Shown here one piece after another: positions 1 through 5,790 of a stretch of 5,790 nt of DNA. The stretch spans positions 1 through 5,790 of the forward strand of contig RGVM01000191.1 of assembly GCA_010027295.1 (NCBI GenBank). The letters run 5' to 3'. Numbering within the stretch: position 1 is the stretch's first letter; each line of letters opens with the position of its first letter. The stretch is from Chitinophagia bacterium. Lineage in GTDB: Bacteria; Bacteroidota; Bacteroidia; Chitinophagales; Chitinophagaceae. The notes below the pieces were generated by a model. The model was not told where the DNA came from. It made no database searches and saw only the letters and a program-made list of their open reading frames with translations. The translations under genes were made by a program, and so were the position numbers.

Positions 1-218
1 TGACACAGAGCGTGTTTAACGACTCTCGCTATGCTGTGAGCGAGGACAAGACCCCCAACATCCACTCTCGGCAAGAGGAGGGCTCCAAGAGCCAGTCTAA
101 TGTGTAGGACAACGTGGTTCAGTTTTGACAACGATGTTTGAGGGGGTGATTACTGGTTGTGTGTGACCTAGCGCCGACGACGAAGAGAAGAACAGTTTTG
201 TGACAGGGATAGATTACC
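1..218. other. Unassigned left-edge sequence, not matching the adjoining operon
   Basis: I find no recognisable gene here. The minus-strand thioesterase should continue leftward through this stretch but does not in any frame. One plus-strand frame is open from position 3 to a TAG at 105-107 (34 codons, rich in Ser, Gln, Glu and Asn). It could be the tail of a gene entering from the left, but a run of that length is easily expected by chance. The rest, roughly 108-218, has stops in the frames I checked and no promoter or terminator I can defend. A 6-bp inverted repeat (25-30 with 39-44, 8-nt loop) has no T-run and is not a convincing terminator. It may be foreign or chimeric sequence joined near position 243. 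Confidence 0.4.
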
Positions 219-422
219 TCAACGTGTGTCGACCAAACCCTTTGCACCATGGAGGATGCCGTAGGGTTGACGGGTCCTCTCGTCCACCGGCATGCGCGCC
301 TCCAGGGAATCCTCGGTCACCCGCGTGAACTCAATGCCCAGGTTCGTGCCCAGGTACCCCCTGGTTGGATGGTTGAGCCGTTCCAGGTCGGGCATGGTCT
401 TCCAGATACTCATGTCAGTCAT
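219..422 (-). pseudogene. Hotdog-fold acyl-CoA thioesterase (PaaI/EntH/MenI-like), N-terminal part only
   Basis: The first ~60 residues resemble the start of small hotdog thioesterases of the EntH/MenI/PaaI group: an N-terminal IWK, then LGI-EFTRV, EARMPVDERTRQPYGILHG. The last segment closely parallels the EntH-type MPVD-RT-QPFGLLHGG active-site region, whose Gln and His help position the thioester. Members are about 135-145 residues and hydrolyse acyl- or aroyl-CoA such as 1,4-dihydroxy-2-naphthoyl-CoA; the substrate here is unknown. After His-Gly-Ala the frame gives only seven unrelated residues and stops at 219-221. The helix with the catalytic acidic residue and the rest of the fold are missing, so this product should be inactive. 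The start is either ATG at 422, overlapping the coaD end by 8 nt, or ATG at 413, one base after the coaD stop. It may be an assembly break rather than a real pseudogene. Confidence 0.7.
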
Positions 423-909
423 TTGTGACCCTAGCACGTAACTGCTGCAGCGAACGGGTGACGGCCTCCGGGAGGAAGGGGGATGCGTCGCCGCCGTTGC
501 GCAGGATGTCGCGCACGATGGTGGAGGCGACAGACGTGTATTTCGGCTCGCAGGTGAGGAAGATGGTCTCGATGCCCGGATCCAGGGCCCTGTTGGCATC
601 GGCAATGGTCTTCTCGTACTCGAAATCGCTCATGTATCGTATACCCCGGATGATGAAACGGGCGCCGATGGAACGGCAGTAGTCCACGGTCAGTCCCTCA
701 TAAACGGCCCCACTGATCCGCCCATCGTCCTGGAAAATGTCCTCTATCCAGGCCTGGCGCTGTTCCGGGCTGAACATGGGGGCTTTGCCGGCATTGGAGC
801 CGATGGCCACCACGATCCTGTCGAACAGAGGGATGGCGCGTCGGATGATGTCCACATGCCCGAGCGTGATCGGGTCGAAGGTTCCGGGGAACAAACAGAT
901 GCGCTGCAT
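415..909 (-). CDS. coaD: Phosphopantetheine adenylyltransferase (PPAT)
   Basis: CoaD transfers AMP from ATP to 4'-phosphopantetheine, giving dephospho-CoA and pyrophosphate, the penultimate step of coenzyme A synthesis in the cytosol. The 164-residue length is typical. The nucleotidyltransferase signature FPGTFDPITLGHVDII occupies residues 7-22, with the TxGH motif at 15-18 (T15, H18). IRGIRYMSDFEYE at 87-99 matches the conserved RG-R---DF-YE stretch. The ATP-binding STxVR motif appears as ASTIVRDI at 128-135, and RNGGDASPFLPEAV near the C-terminus is as in Bacteroidota CoaD. ATG at 909 puts the FPG motif at the usual distance from the N-terminus. It starts 24 nt after the pyrB stop, and its TGA overlaps or abuts the start of the thioesterase fragment, so the genes are probably translated from one transcript. 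Nothing suggests it is inactive. Confidence 0.96.
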   Translation of the reverse strand: MQRICLFPGTFDPITLGHVDIIRRAIPLFDRIVVAIGSNAGKAPMFSPEQRQAWIEDIFQDDGRISGAVYEGLTVDYCRSIGARFIIRGIRYMSDFEYEKTIADANRALDPGIETIFLTCEPKYTSVASTIVRDILRNGGDASPFLPEAVTRSLQQLRARVTND

Positions 910-933
910 CGGGGTGGATTGGATGATGAGGAG

Positions 934-1857
934 TCAGCTTTTGCCAGATAGGAGATACAGGACGGCCATGCGTACAGCCACTCCGTTCTCCACCTGTTCG
1001 AGTATGAGGGAATGGCCGCTGTCTGCCACGTCACTATCGAGTTCCACACCCCGGTTGATGGGGCCTGGGTGCATGATATGGATTTGGCGGCCCAGCGAGT
1101 CTAACAGCCTCTTGTTGATGCCATAAGCCAAGCTATACTCGCGGAGCGTGGAGAAGAGTACCTGATTCTGGCGTTCCAGCTGGATGCGCAGCACGTTGGC
1201 GACATCGCACCATTGAAGGGCAGTCTTTAGGTCATACTCGACCCGTACGCCGAAGGCCTCGGCGAGGTGTTTTGGAATGAGTGTCGGAGGGCCTGCCACC
1301 ATGACCTCGGCCCCCATCTTCTTCAGCAGCTGGATATTGCTCATCGCAACCCGCGAATGCATGATATCGCCGATGATGGCCACCCGTCTGCCTTCCAGTC
1401 CACCCAGCTTTTCCCGGATGGAGAAGGCGTCGAGCAGCGCCTGGGTGGGGTGTTCGTTGATGCCATCGCCCGCATTGATGATGGTCGCCGGAACATGCCG
1501 GGCCAGGAAATGCGGAGCCCCCGTGGCGCTATGGCGCATCACCACCATGTCGACCTTCATCGACAGGATGTTGTTGACCGTATCGAGCAGCGTCTCACCT
1601 TTTGACACTGACGATCCGCTGGCAGTAAAGTTGACGGTGTCGGCGCTGAGACGTTTCTCGGCGATTTCGAAAGAGATGCGTGTCCGGGTGGAGTTCTCGT
1701 AGAAGAGGTTGACAATGGTAACGTCCCGTAGGGAGGGTACTTTCTTGATGGGGCGCTGGAGCACTTCCTTAAAACTGACGGCCGTGTCCAGGATTGTCTC
1801 GATATCGGCCGACGCAAGGTCCCGAATGCCGAGCAGGTGTCTGGTGCCAAGTTGCAT
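934..1857 (-). CDS. pyrB: Aspartate carbamoyltransferase, catalytic chain
   Basis: PyrB condenses carbamoyl phosphate with L-aspartate to N-carbamoyl-L-aspartate, the committed step of de novo pyrimidine synthesis. At 307 residues it is full length for the catalytic chain. The carbamoyl-phosphate loop STRTR is at residues 56-60 within YENSTRTRISFE. The mobile active-site loop lysine is K86 in SKGET (85-89), HPTQ is at 136-139, HSR at 167-169, the aspartate-side LRIQLER at 223-229, and HPGP at 263-266. ATG at 1857 gives an N-terminus of normal length (QLGTRHLLGI, leading into the first helix). It follows pyrR by 60 nt and precedes coaD by 24 nt. No regulatory chain gene (pyrI) is next to it, which suits the class of unregulated catalytic trimers; a distant pyrI cannot be excluded. 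The 60-nt gap shows no clear terminator or antiterminator. Confidence 0.97.
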   Translation of the reverse strand: MQLGTRHLLGIRDLASADIETILDTAVSFKEVLQRPIKKVPSLRDVTIVNLFYENSTRTRISFEIAEKRLSADTVNFTASGSSVSKGETLLDTVNNILSMKVDMVVMRHSATGAPHFLARHVPATIINAGDGINEHPTQALLDAFSIREKLGGLEGRRVAIIGDIMHSRVAMSNIQLLKKMGAEVMVAGPPTLIPKHLAEAFGVRVEYDLKTALQWCDVANVLRIQLERQNQVLFSTLREYSLAYGINKRLLDSLGRQIHIMHPGPINRGVELDSDVADSGHSLILEQVENGVAVRMAVLYLLSGKS

Positions 1858-1917
1858 CAGGGGGCGAAGTTAACCGATTGGCCGGATACGATATCAATAT
1901 TTTACAACCACACTTTC

Positions 1918-2448
1918 TCAGAGCGTGTCATAAAGAACCACCCTGGGCTCCTTGTCCCAGTACAGTTTGACCTTCTGGGTGACGATGGAGTCGATGGACC
2001 TTCCGACGTAGTCTGGATGGATGGGCAACTGCCGGCTGTAGAGCCTGTCGACCACCACACAGAGCTCCACACGTGAGGGTCTTCCGTTGTCGAGCAGGGC
2101 ATCCATCGCCGCACGGATGGTTCGTCCCGTGTAGAGGACATCGTCTATGAGAACAACCTTGCGGCCTTCGATTGGGAAGGGCAGGAAGGTCTCACTGGGG
2201 AGATGTATGCTATTGCGGACGTCATCCCGATAGAAGGTGATGTCGAGGCGGCCATAGTCGATCAGCAGTTCTGGATGTAGCTGCCGCATGTAACCTATGA
2301 TGAAGTCGCTCACGGCCACTCCTCTTGGCTGGATACCGATGAAGCAGGTATCCCGGAAAGGATGATGGTTCTCTATCAGCTGGTGGGTGAGCCTCTTGAG
2401 GGTTAGCTCCAGCTGTGCCGTCTCCATTATAATCGTCTGCTCCGACAT
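1918..2448 (-). CDS. pyrR: PyrR: pyrimidine operon regulator / uracil phosphoribosyltransferase
   Basis: PyrR is a type I phosphoribosyltransferase fold protein. In Firmicutes it binds pyr mRNA in response to UMP and also converts uracil plus PRPP to UMP. The 176-residue length is normal. The PRPP loop VVLIDDVLYTGRT lies at residues 98-110, the pyrophosphate-loop region GIQPRGV at 38-44, and the PyrR-specific GRLDITFYRDDV at 66-77. The later signature is DRLYSRQLPIHPDYVG (134-149); Bacillus PyrR has DRGHRELPI in its place, and I recall variants like the present one from Bacteroidota. ATG at 2448 lies 20 nt after the pruA stop, and pyrB follows after 60 nt. Pairing with pyrB supports a pyrimidine role. 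Whether it regulates by RNA binding is not shown by the sequence: no attenuator is visible before pyrR or pyrB. Confidence 0.94.
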   Translation of the reverse strand: MSEQTIIMETAQLELTLKRLTHQLIENHHPFRDTCFIGIQPRGVAVSDFIIGYMRQLHPELLIDYGRLDITFYRDDVRNSIHLPSETFLPFPIEGRKVVLIDDVLYTGRTIRAAMDALLDNGRPSRVELCVVVDRLYSRQLPIHPDYVGRSIDSIVTQKVKLYWDKEPRVVLYDTL

Positions 2449-2468
2449 CAGGAATGTGGGATTCGGTT

Positions 2469-4100
2469 CTATGGCTCCTGCATGAACGGATACCGGTAGT
2501 CGGTGGGTGGCTGGTAGGTCTCCTTGATGGTGCGTGGGCTCAGCCAGCGGAAGAGGTTCAGCATGGATCCGGCTTTGTCGTTGGTACCTGAGGCCCTGGC
2601 ACCACCGAAGGGCTGCTGGCCAACGACGGCACCTGTGGGCTTGTCGTTGATGTAGAAGTTGCCTGCCGACTGCCGGAGCCTATCGGTGGCCCGCTCGATG
2701 GCGACCCTGTCCCTGGCGATGATGGAACCCGTGAGTGCATAGGGGGATGTCCGGTCAAGCAGGTCCATAGTCTCTTCGAAAGCGGATGCCTCATAGACAT
2801 GAATGGTCAGCACGGGCCCGAATATCTCCTCGCACATCGTCACATACCCGGGATCCCCGACCTCAATTACGGTGGGTTGGATGAAATATCCCCGGGTGTC
2901 GTTACATTCCCCACCGACGAGTATTTCCACTCCTTCGTCTTTCCTAGCGGCCTCAATGTAGGCGCGAATGCGTTCGAAGGATTTCCGGTCGATAACGGCG
3001 TTGATGAAGTTGGTGAAGTCCTCCACGGTACCCATCCGCAAACTGCTGACGCCTTCCACCAAGCCATTACGGACGCGGTCGGCCAGATTGGAGGGGATAT
3101 AGGCGCGCGATGCGGCTGAGCATTTCTGGCCCTGGTATTCGAAAGCGCCTCGGAGGAGCGCAGTGACCACCACATCGGGATCGGCACTCTCATGGACCAT
3201 GACGAAGTCCTTGCCACCCGTCTCTCCCACGATACGGGGATAACTGCGGTACATGCCCGTCTGAGTTCCGATTGTCTTCCACATACCGTTGAAGACCTCG
3301 GTGGAACCCGTGAAATGGACGCCCGCGAACTCAGGATGCGAGAAACATGCCTCCCCCACTTCCGGACCACTCGCATAGACCAGGTTGATTACCCCTTCGG
3401 GAAGGCCTGCCTCCTGAAGGATACGCATGACCATCTGGGCAGAATACACCTGTGTGTTCGCACATTTCCAGACCACCACGTTTCCGCAGAGGGCGGCGGA
3501 TGTGGGCAGGTTGGCGCCGATGGCGGTGAAGTTGAAGGGTGTCACAGCTAATACGAAACCTTCCAGCGGACGGTACTCCATCCGGTTATGCACCCCCGGG
3601 GCACTGATTGGCTGCTGTCGGTAGATCTCGCTGAGAAAGTAGACGTTGAAGCGAAGGAAGTCGATCGTCTCACAGGCGCTGTCGATCTCCGCCTGGAAAA
3701 CGTTCTTGCTCTGCCCGAGCATCGTACATCCGTTCAGGTACGGACGGTATTTGCCTGCGATGAGGTCAGCAGCCTTGAGGAATACTTGAGCTCGCGTCTC
3801 CCATGTGGCTGAGCTCCAAGCATTTCGTGCCTTCAATGCGGCTTCGATGGCTTCCCTCACATGCGAGCCATCACCCATATGGAAGCGTCCGAGCACATGG
3901 GAGGTCTCATGGGGTGGGCGCATCTCCACCGTGCGACCGGTACGCACCTCCCTTCCTCCTATGTACATGGGGACATCCACATGGCCAGCCTTCAATTCAG
4001 CCAGCACCTCCTTGAGGCGCTTGCGTTCCGGACTGCCAGGGGCATAGGAGAGTACAGGTTCATTGACGGGTCTCTCCAATGGGAAACTGCCTAGGTTCAT
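2469..4100 (-). CDS. pruA: L-glutamate gamma-semialdehyde dehydrogenase (1-pyrroline-5-carboxylate dehydrogenase)
   Basis: It oxidises L-glutamate 5-semialdehyde, the open form of 1-pyrroline-5-carboxylate, to L-glutamate with NAD+, the second step of proline breakdown. The 543-residue protein is a stand-alone ALDH-superfamily enzyme of the ALDH4A1 type, not the long PutA fusion. Landmarks: TPFNFTA (187-193), Rossmann-region FTGS (263-266), general-base Glu293 in VGETGGK, nucleophile Cys327 in EYQGQKCS, EEIFGPV (424-430), and the P5CDH-typical INDKPTGAVVGQQPFGG (484-500) followed by ARASGTNDK. The C-terminus (YPFMQEP) also matches ALDH4A1-like proteins. The usual WKP motif reads WKC at 211-213. 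The gene starts 16 nt after the prfB stop and ends in TAG, 20 nt before pyrR. ATG at 4100 gives the normal N-terminal arm. No proline dehydrogenase gene lies in the window. Confidence 0.96.
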   Translation of the reverse strand: MNLGSFPLERPVNEPVLSYAPGSPERKRLKEVLAELKAGHVDVPMYIGGREVRTGRTVEMRPPHETSHVLGRFHMGDGSHVREAIEAALKARNAWSSATWETRAQVFLKAADLIAGKYRPYLNGCTMLGQSKNVFQAEIDSACETIDFLRFNVYFLSEIYRQQPISAPGVHNRMEYRPLEGFVLAVTPFNFTAIGANLPTSAALCGNVVVWKCANTQVYSAQMVMRILQEAGLPEGVINLVYASGPEVGEACFSHPEFAGVHFTGSTEVFNGMWKTIGTQTGMYRSYPRIVGETGGKDFVMVHESADPDVVVTALLRGAFEYQGQKCSAASRAYIPSNLADRVRNGLVEGVSSLRMGTVEDFTNFINAVIDRKSFERIRAYIEAARKDEGVEILVGGECNDTRGYFIQPTVIEVGDPGYVTMCEEIFGPVLTIHVYEASAFEETMDLLDRTSPYALTGSIIARDRVAIERATDRLRQSAGNFYINDKPTGAVVGQQPFGGARASGTNDKAGSMLNLFRWLSPRTIKETYQPPTDYRYPFMQEP

Positions 4101-4116
4101 GCTTGCCGGTTTTCCG

Positions 4117-5212
4117 TCAGTTGCTCTCGTTTTCCTTCTCCATCATGAGGAAGGCCTTGATAAATCCGTCAATCTCGCCATCCATGACGGGTTGCACATT
4201 GCCAACCTCGTAATCCGTACGGTGGTCCTTGATCATCTTGTAGGGGTGGAAGACGTAGCTCCGAATCTGGCTTCCCCACTCGATCTTTTTCTTGGAGGCG
4301 TTGTTGGCGTTCTTGATGGCCTCGCGCTTTCGGAGCTCTTCTTCGTAGAGACGGCTCCTCAGCATGGCCATGGCCTTCTCGCGGTTCTCGCCCTGGGTTC
4401 GCGCCTGCTGACATTCCACGATGATACCCGAAGGCTTGTGGGTGAGGCGGACGGCCGTCTCGACCTTGTTTACGTTCTGGCCACCAGCACCACCACTTCG
4501 GAAGAAGGCCCATTCGATGTCGGCAGGGTTGACCTCGATCTCGATGGTGTCGTCGATCAGGGGATAGACGTAGACGGATGCGAAGGACGTGTGCCTTCGG
4601 GCGTTGCTGTCGAAGGGGGAGATTCTGACCAGGCGATGGACGCCGTTCTCGGCCTTCAGGAAGCCGTAGGCGAAGGGTCCGTCGAACTGCAGGGTGCAGG
4701 TCTTGATGCCGGCACCGTCGCCGTCCTGCCAGTCGAGTTCGCTGACGCTCCAACCCTGCTTCTGACCGTACATGCGGTACATGCGTGCCAGCATCTCCGC
4801 CCAGTCCTGGCTCTCGGTGCCTCCGGCTCCGGAGTTTATCTGGAGTACGGCGGGGAGCTCGTCCTCGGGTTGGTTCAGGGTGCTCTTGAATTCAGCTTCG
4901 TCAAGCCGCTTGTTCGCCAGGTCACAGGCGGCTCGCACCTCTTCTTCGGTGCCTTCGCCCTGTTTCCAGAACTCGAAGAGAACGGCAAAATCCTCCACCG
5001 CTGATTCCGTATCCTCGAAGAGGCGGAGCCAGTATTCGTTCATCTTGATATTCTTCAGGACCTCAGTGGCACGCCTGTTGTCGTCCCAAAAGCCTGGAGA
5101 AAGGGAGAGTTGACGATCCTCGCTAACCTTTATATGACGGTTGGCGACGTCAAAGAAACCTCCTCAGGACCAGAAGACGGTCCCTCATATCCTTTATATG
5201 CTCGAGTGTCAT
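4117..5212 (-). CDS. prfB: Peptide chain release factor 2, made by programmed +1 frameshift
   Basis: RF2 recognises UAA and UGA and triggers release of the finished protein. The gene is in two frames. Frame one runs from ATG 5212 for 20 codons ([10 protein letters not shown], then [10 protein letters not shown]) to an in-frame TGA at 5152-5150. After a +1 shift, reading resumes at GAC (5151-5149) and continues to TGA at 4119-4117. The joined protein is 364 residues, the normal RF2 length. In it the RF2-specific SPF tripeptide is at 198-200 and the catalytic GGQ at 243-245, within [18 protein letters not shown]. The N-terminus ([10 protein letters not shown]...LRR, then SPGFWDD) also fits RF2. 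A start at ATG 5043 would lose 56 conserved residues. Frameshifting lets RF2 lower its own synthesis when it is abundant. It is the first gene of the minus-strand row, 16 nt before pruA. A less likely start is ATG 5188. Confidence 0.96.
5149..5164 (-). promoter_or_regulatory. prfB programmed +1 frameshift signal
   Basis: On the minus strand the bases read AGGAGG (5164-5159), TTT (5158-5156), CTT (5155-5153), TGA (5152-5150) and C (5149). This matches the known RF2 recoding site, in which a Shine-Dalgarno-like sequence three bases before CUU UGA C pushes the ribosome forward by one base on the slippery CUU when UGA decoding is slow. In E. coli the equivalent is AGGGGG, TAT, CTT, TGA, C. Here the SD is a full AGGAGG followed by T, an even better match to the anti-SD. 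Sequence on both sides codes for RF2-like residues in the two frames, which confirms the shift point. Confidence 0.95.
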
Positions 5213-5345
5213 AGGTTGCAAAGGTAGTGAACCGGACGCATGACTGATGAAAATTCACGGAGTAGTGCGAAATCAGGTTGTCCGGCAACATTACGCATCC
5301 GTTTTTGTTACACCCTTCGCGCATACGCACGTTTATACACCACTG
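5213..5345. promoter_or_regulatory. Divergent intergenic region between prfB and the right-edge gene
   Basis: These 133 bases separate two outward-facing genes and should hold both promoters. For prfB there is a clear -7 element close to the start codon. For the plus-strand gene I see no exact TAnnTTTG. The T-run TTTTTG at 5302-5307 could act as a -33 element, but its partner is weak. The plus-strand frame of that gene is open back to an ATG at 5247, so part of this region could be coding if that start is used. I see no tRNA, riboswitch or terminator. Confidence 0.6.
5219..5226 (-). promoter_or_regulatory. Bacteroidota-type -7 promoter element of prfB
   Basis: The minus strand reads TACCTTTG here, an exact match to the Bacteroidota primary sigma factor -7 consensus TAnnTTTG. 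Only six bases (CAACCT) lie between it and the prfB ATG at 5212, so transcription would begin at or within a few bases of the start codon. The -33 element is weak: a TTTT at 5253-5250 lies 23 bases upstream, longer than the usual spacing. An exact 8-mer with four degenerate-free positions plus TA is not rare by chance, but its place directly before the first gene of the row supports it. Confidence 0.6.
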
Positions 5346-5790
5346 ATGGTACAGGCATACAATTTTCTGGCTTCCTGGCAGCTCTTCCCGGAGAAATGCG
5401 CCTACGAGTTGGGGGAACGCCCCCTCTCGGGCATCTGCCGCTTCCGTTCGGCTGAGGACGCCAGGGAGTTGCATCTCGAGGTCAGCTGGGTGGATATCCG
5501 CCATCAGGCCTTCGACTCGGGCATGCGGCTCGTGCCGGACGGAAGGCTCCACCCGATCGAGGAGCACAGTCTGGCCGATGCTTCCCTTTGCAGCTTCGCC
5601 GACGGGATCACTTTCGAGCACCGGCTCTTCCGCAGCGGTGAACAGGTGCTCCAAGCCCTGTACGAGATTCAGCCGAACGGGTACCTCCGGGTCACACAAC
5701 AAGGGCTCCGGGAAGATGGTACGGCCTATACCAACACGGAATATTACCATAAACAGTTAAGCGTACTTCCCTATTCCGCGTCGGTCGCGG
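5346..5790 (+). CDS. Uncharacterised protein, probably beta-rich, lipocalin-like (3' end outside window)
   Basis: An open frame from ATG 5346 runs 148 codons to the right edge without a stop. I do not recognise a named family. The start (YNFLASWQLFPEKCAYELG), then PLSGICRF, SWVDI, a DGRLHPIEE turn, LADASLCSF, and VTQQGLREDGTAYTNTEYY suggest alternating beta strands with Gly/Asp turns. The pattern recalls small soluble proteins with a lipocalin-like or DUF1579-like barrel, which often begin with a FLGTW-L-P-xS-YE segment; that is a resemblance, not an assignment. There is no signal peptide with this start. The frame is also open up to ATG 5247, which would add 33 residues of less family-like sequence, so 5346 is preferred. 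Codon choice (GAG, CTC, CGG, TTC favoured) resembles the neighbouring genes. It is transcribed divergently from prfB. Confidence 0.7.
   Translation, partial: MVQAYNFLASWQLFPEKCAYELGERPLSGICRFRSAEDARELHLEVSWVDIRHQAFDSGMRLVPDGRLHPIEEHSLADASLCSFADGITFEHRLFRSGEQVLQALYEIQPNGYLRVTQQGLREDGTAYTNTEYYHKQLSVLPYSASVA

Noticed and set aside
25..44. Inverted repeat CTCGCT / AGCGAG as a terminator
   Set aside because: The stem is only six base pairs with an 8-nt loop and no following T-run, so it is expected by chance.
219..605. Single 128-codon minus-strand open frame starting at 605
   Set aside because: Its first ~60 codons read coaD in the wrong frame. Only the part from 422 or 413 onward resembles a protein family.
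1858..1917. Possible PyrR-binding hairpin or internal promoter before pyrB
   Set aside because: Only a 3-bp CCG/CGG stem and an AT-rich patch are present. There is no match to the PyrR loop consensus, no T-run, and no exact TAnnTTTG.
4063..5004. Long plus-strand open frame (313 codons) opposite prfB
   Set aside because: It lies antisense to RF2, whose motifs (SPF, GGQ) are unmistakable. Its translation is a low-complexity Leu/Val/Gly/Asp-rich shadow of a GC-rich gene with no recognisable domain.
4117..5043. prfB starting at ATG 5043 as an N-terminally short protein
   Set aside because: Conserved RF2 sequence (SPGFWDD and more) continues upstream in the same frame to the frameshift site, and the full product has the normal family length.
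5301..5345. Promoter for the right-edge gene (TTTTTG plus a TACGCACG-like -7)
   Set aside because: The -7 part fits the consensus poorly and the spacing is uncertain, so it is not listed as its own site.
5130..5750. Minus-strand open frame of 206 codons covering the intergenic region and the right-edge gene
   Set aside because: It overlaps the prfB start and promoter in another frame and is antisense to the better plus-strand frame from 5346. No family motif is seen in it.
1..5790. Search for a novel defence, mobile or RNA-based system
   Set aside because: Apart from the left edge and the unidentified right-edge gene, everything is explained by housekeeping genes. There are no arrays, repeats, transposase, reverse transcriptase or toxin-antitoxin signs.

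Overview
The window looks like chromosomal DNA of a member of the Bacteroidota with moderately high GC. The grounds are: PyrR, CoaD and PruA resemble the versions I know from that phylum; a Bacteroidota-type -7 promoter element (TAnnTTTG) sits directly before prfB; and convincing Shine-Dalgarno sequences are absent before most genes. I cannot place it below phylum level with confidence.

Layout. Positions 5212 down to about 243 hold one tightly packed minus-strand gene row, in transcription order: prfB (release factor 2, with a programmed +1 frameshift), pruA (glutamate semialdehyde dehydrogenase), pyrR (pyrimidine regulator/uracil phosphoribosyltransferase), pyrB (aspartate carbamoyltransferase), coaD (phosphopantetheine adenylyltransferase), and the first part of a hotdog-fold acyl-CoA thioesterase. 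Gaps are 16, 20, 60 and 24 nt, then an overlap of up to 8 nt, so co-transcription is likely. Positions 5213-5345 are a divergent promoter region. From 5346 a plus-strand gene of unrecognised function runs off the right edge.

The leftmost ~240 bases do not fit. The thioesterase loses its homology right after its His-Gly motif, and nothing to the left continues it in any frame. This could be a chimeric contig end, a rearrangement or an insertion.

How the genes fit together: pyrR and pyrB belong to pyrimidine synthesis and salvage, pruA finishes proline oxidation to glutamate, coaD makes dephospho-CoA, and the thioesterase would act on a CoA ester. They form a housekeeping metabolic row rather than one pathway. 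The prfB frameshift makes the first gene self-regulating, and four of the five intact genes (including prfB) end in TGA, the codon that only RF2 among the two release factors reads besides TAA. I see no tRNA, rRNA, CRISPR array, insertion sequence or defence-type system. The most notable points are the recoding site in prfB, its nearly leaderless start, the broken left edge, and the unidentified gene on the right.
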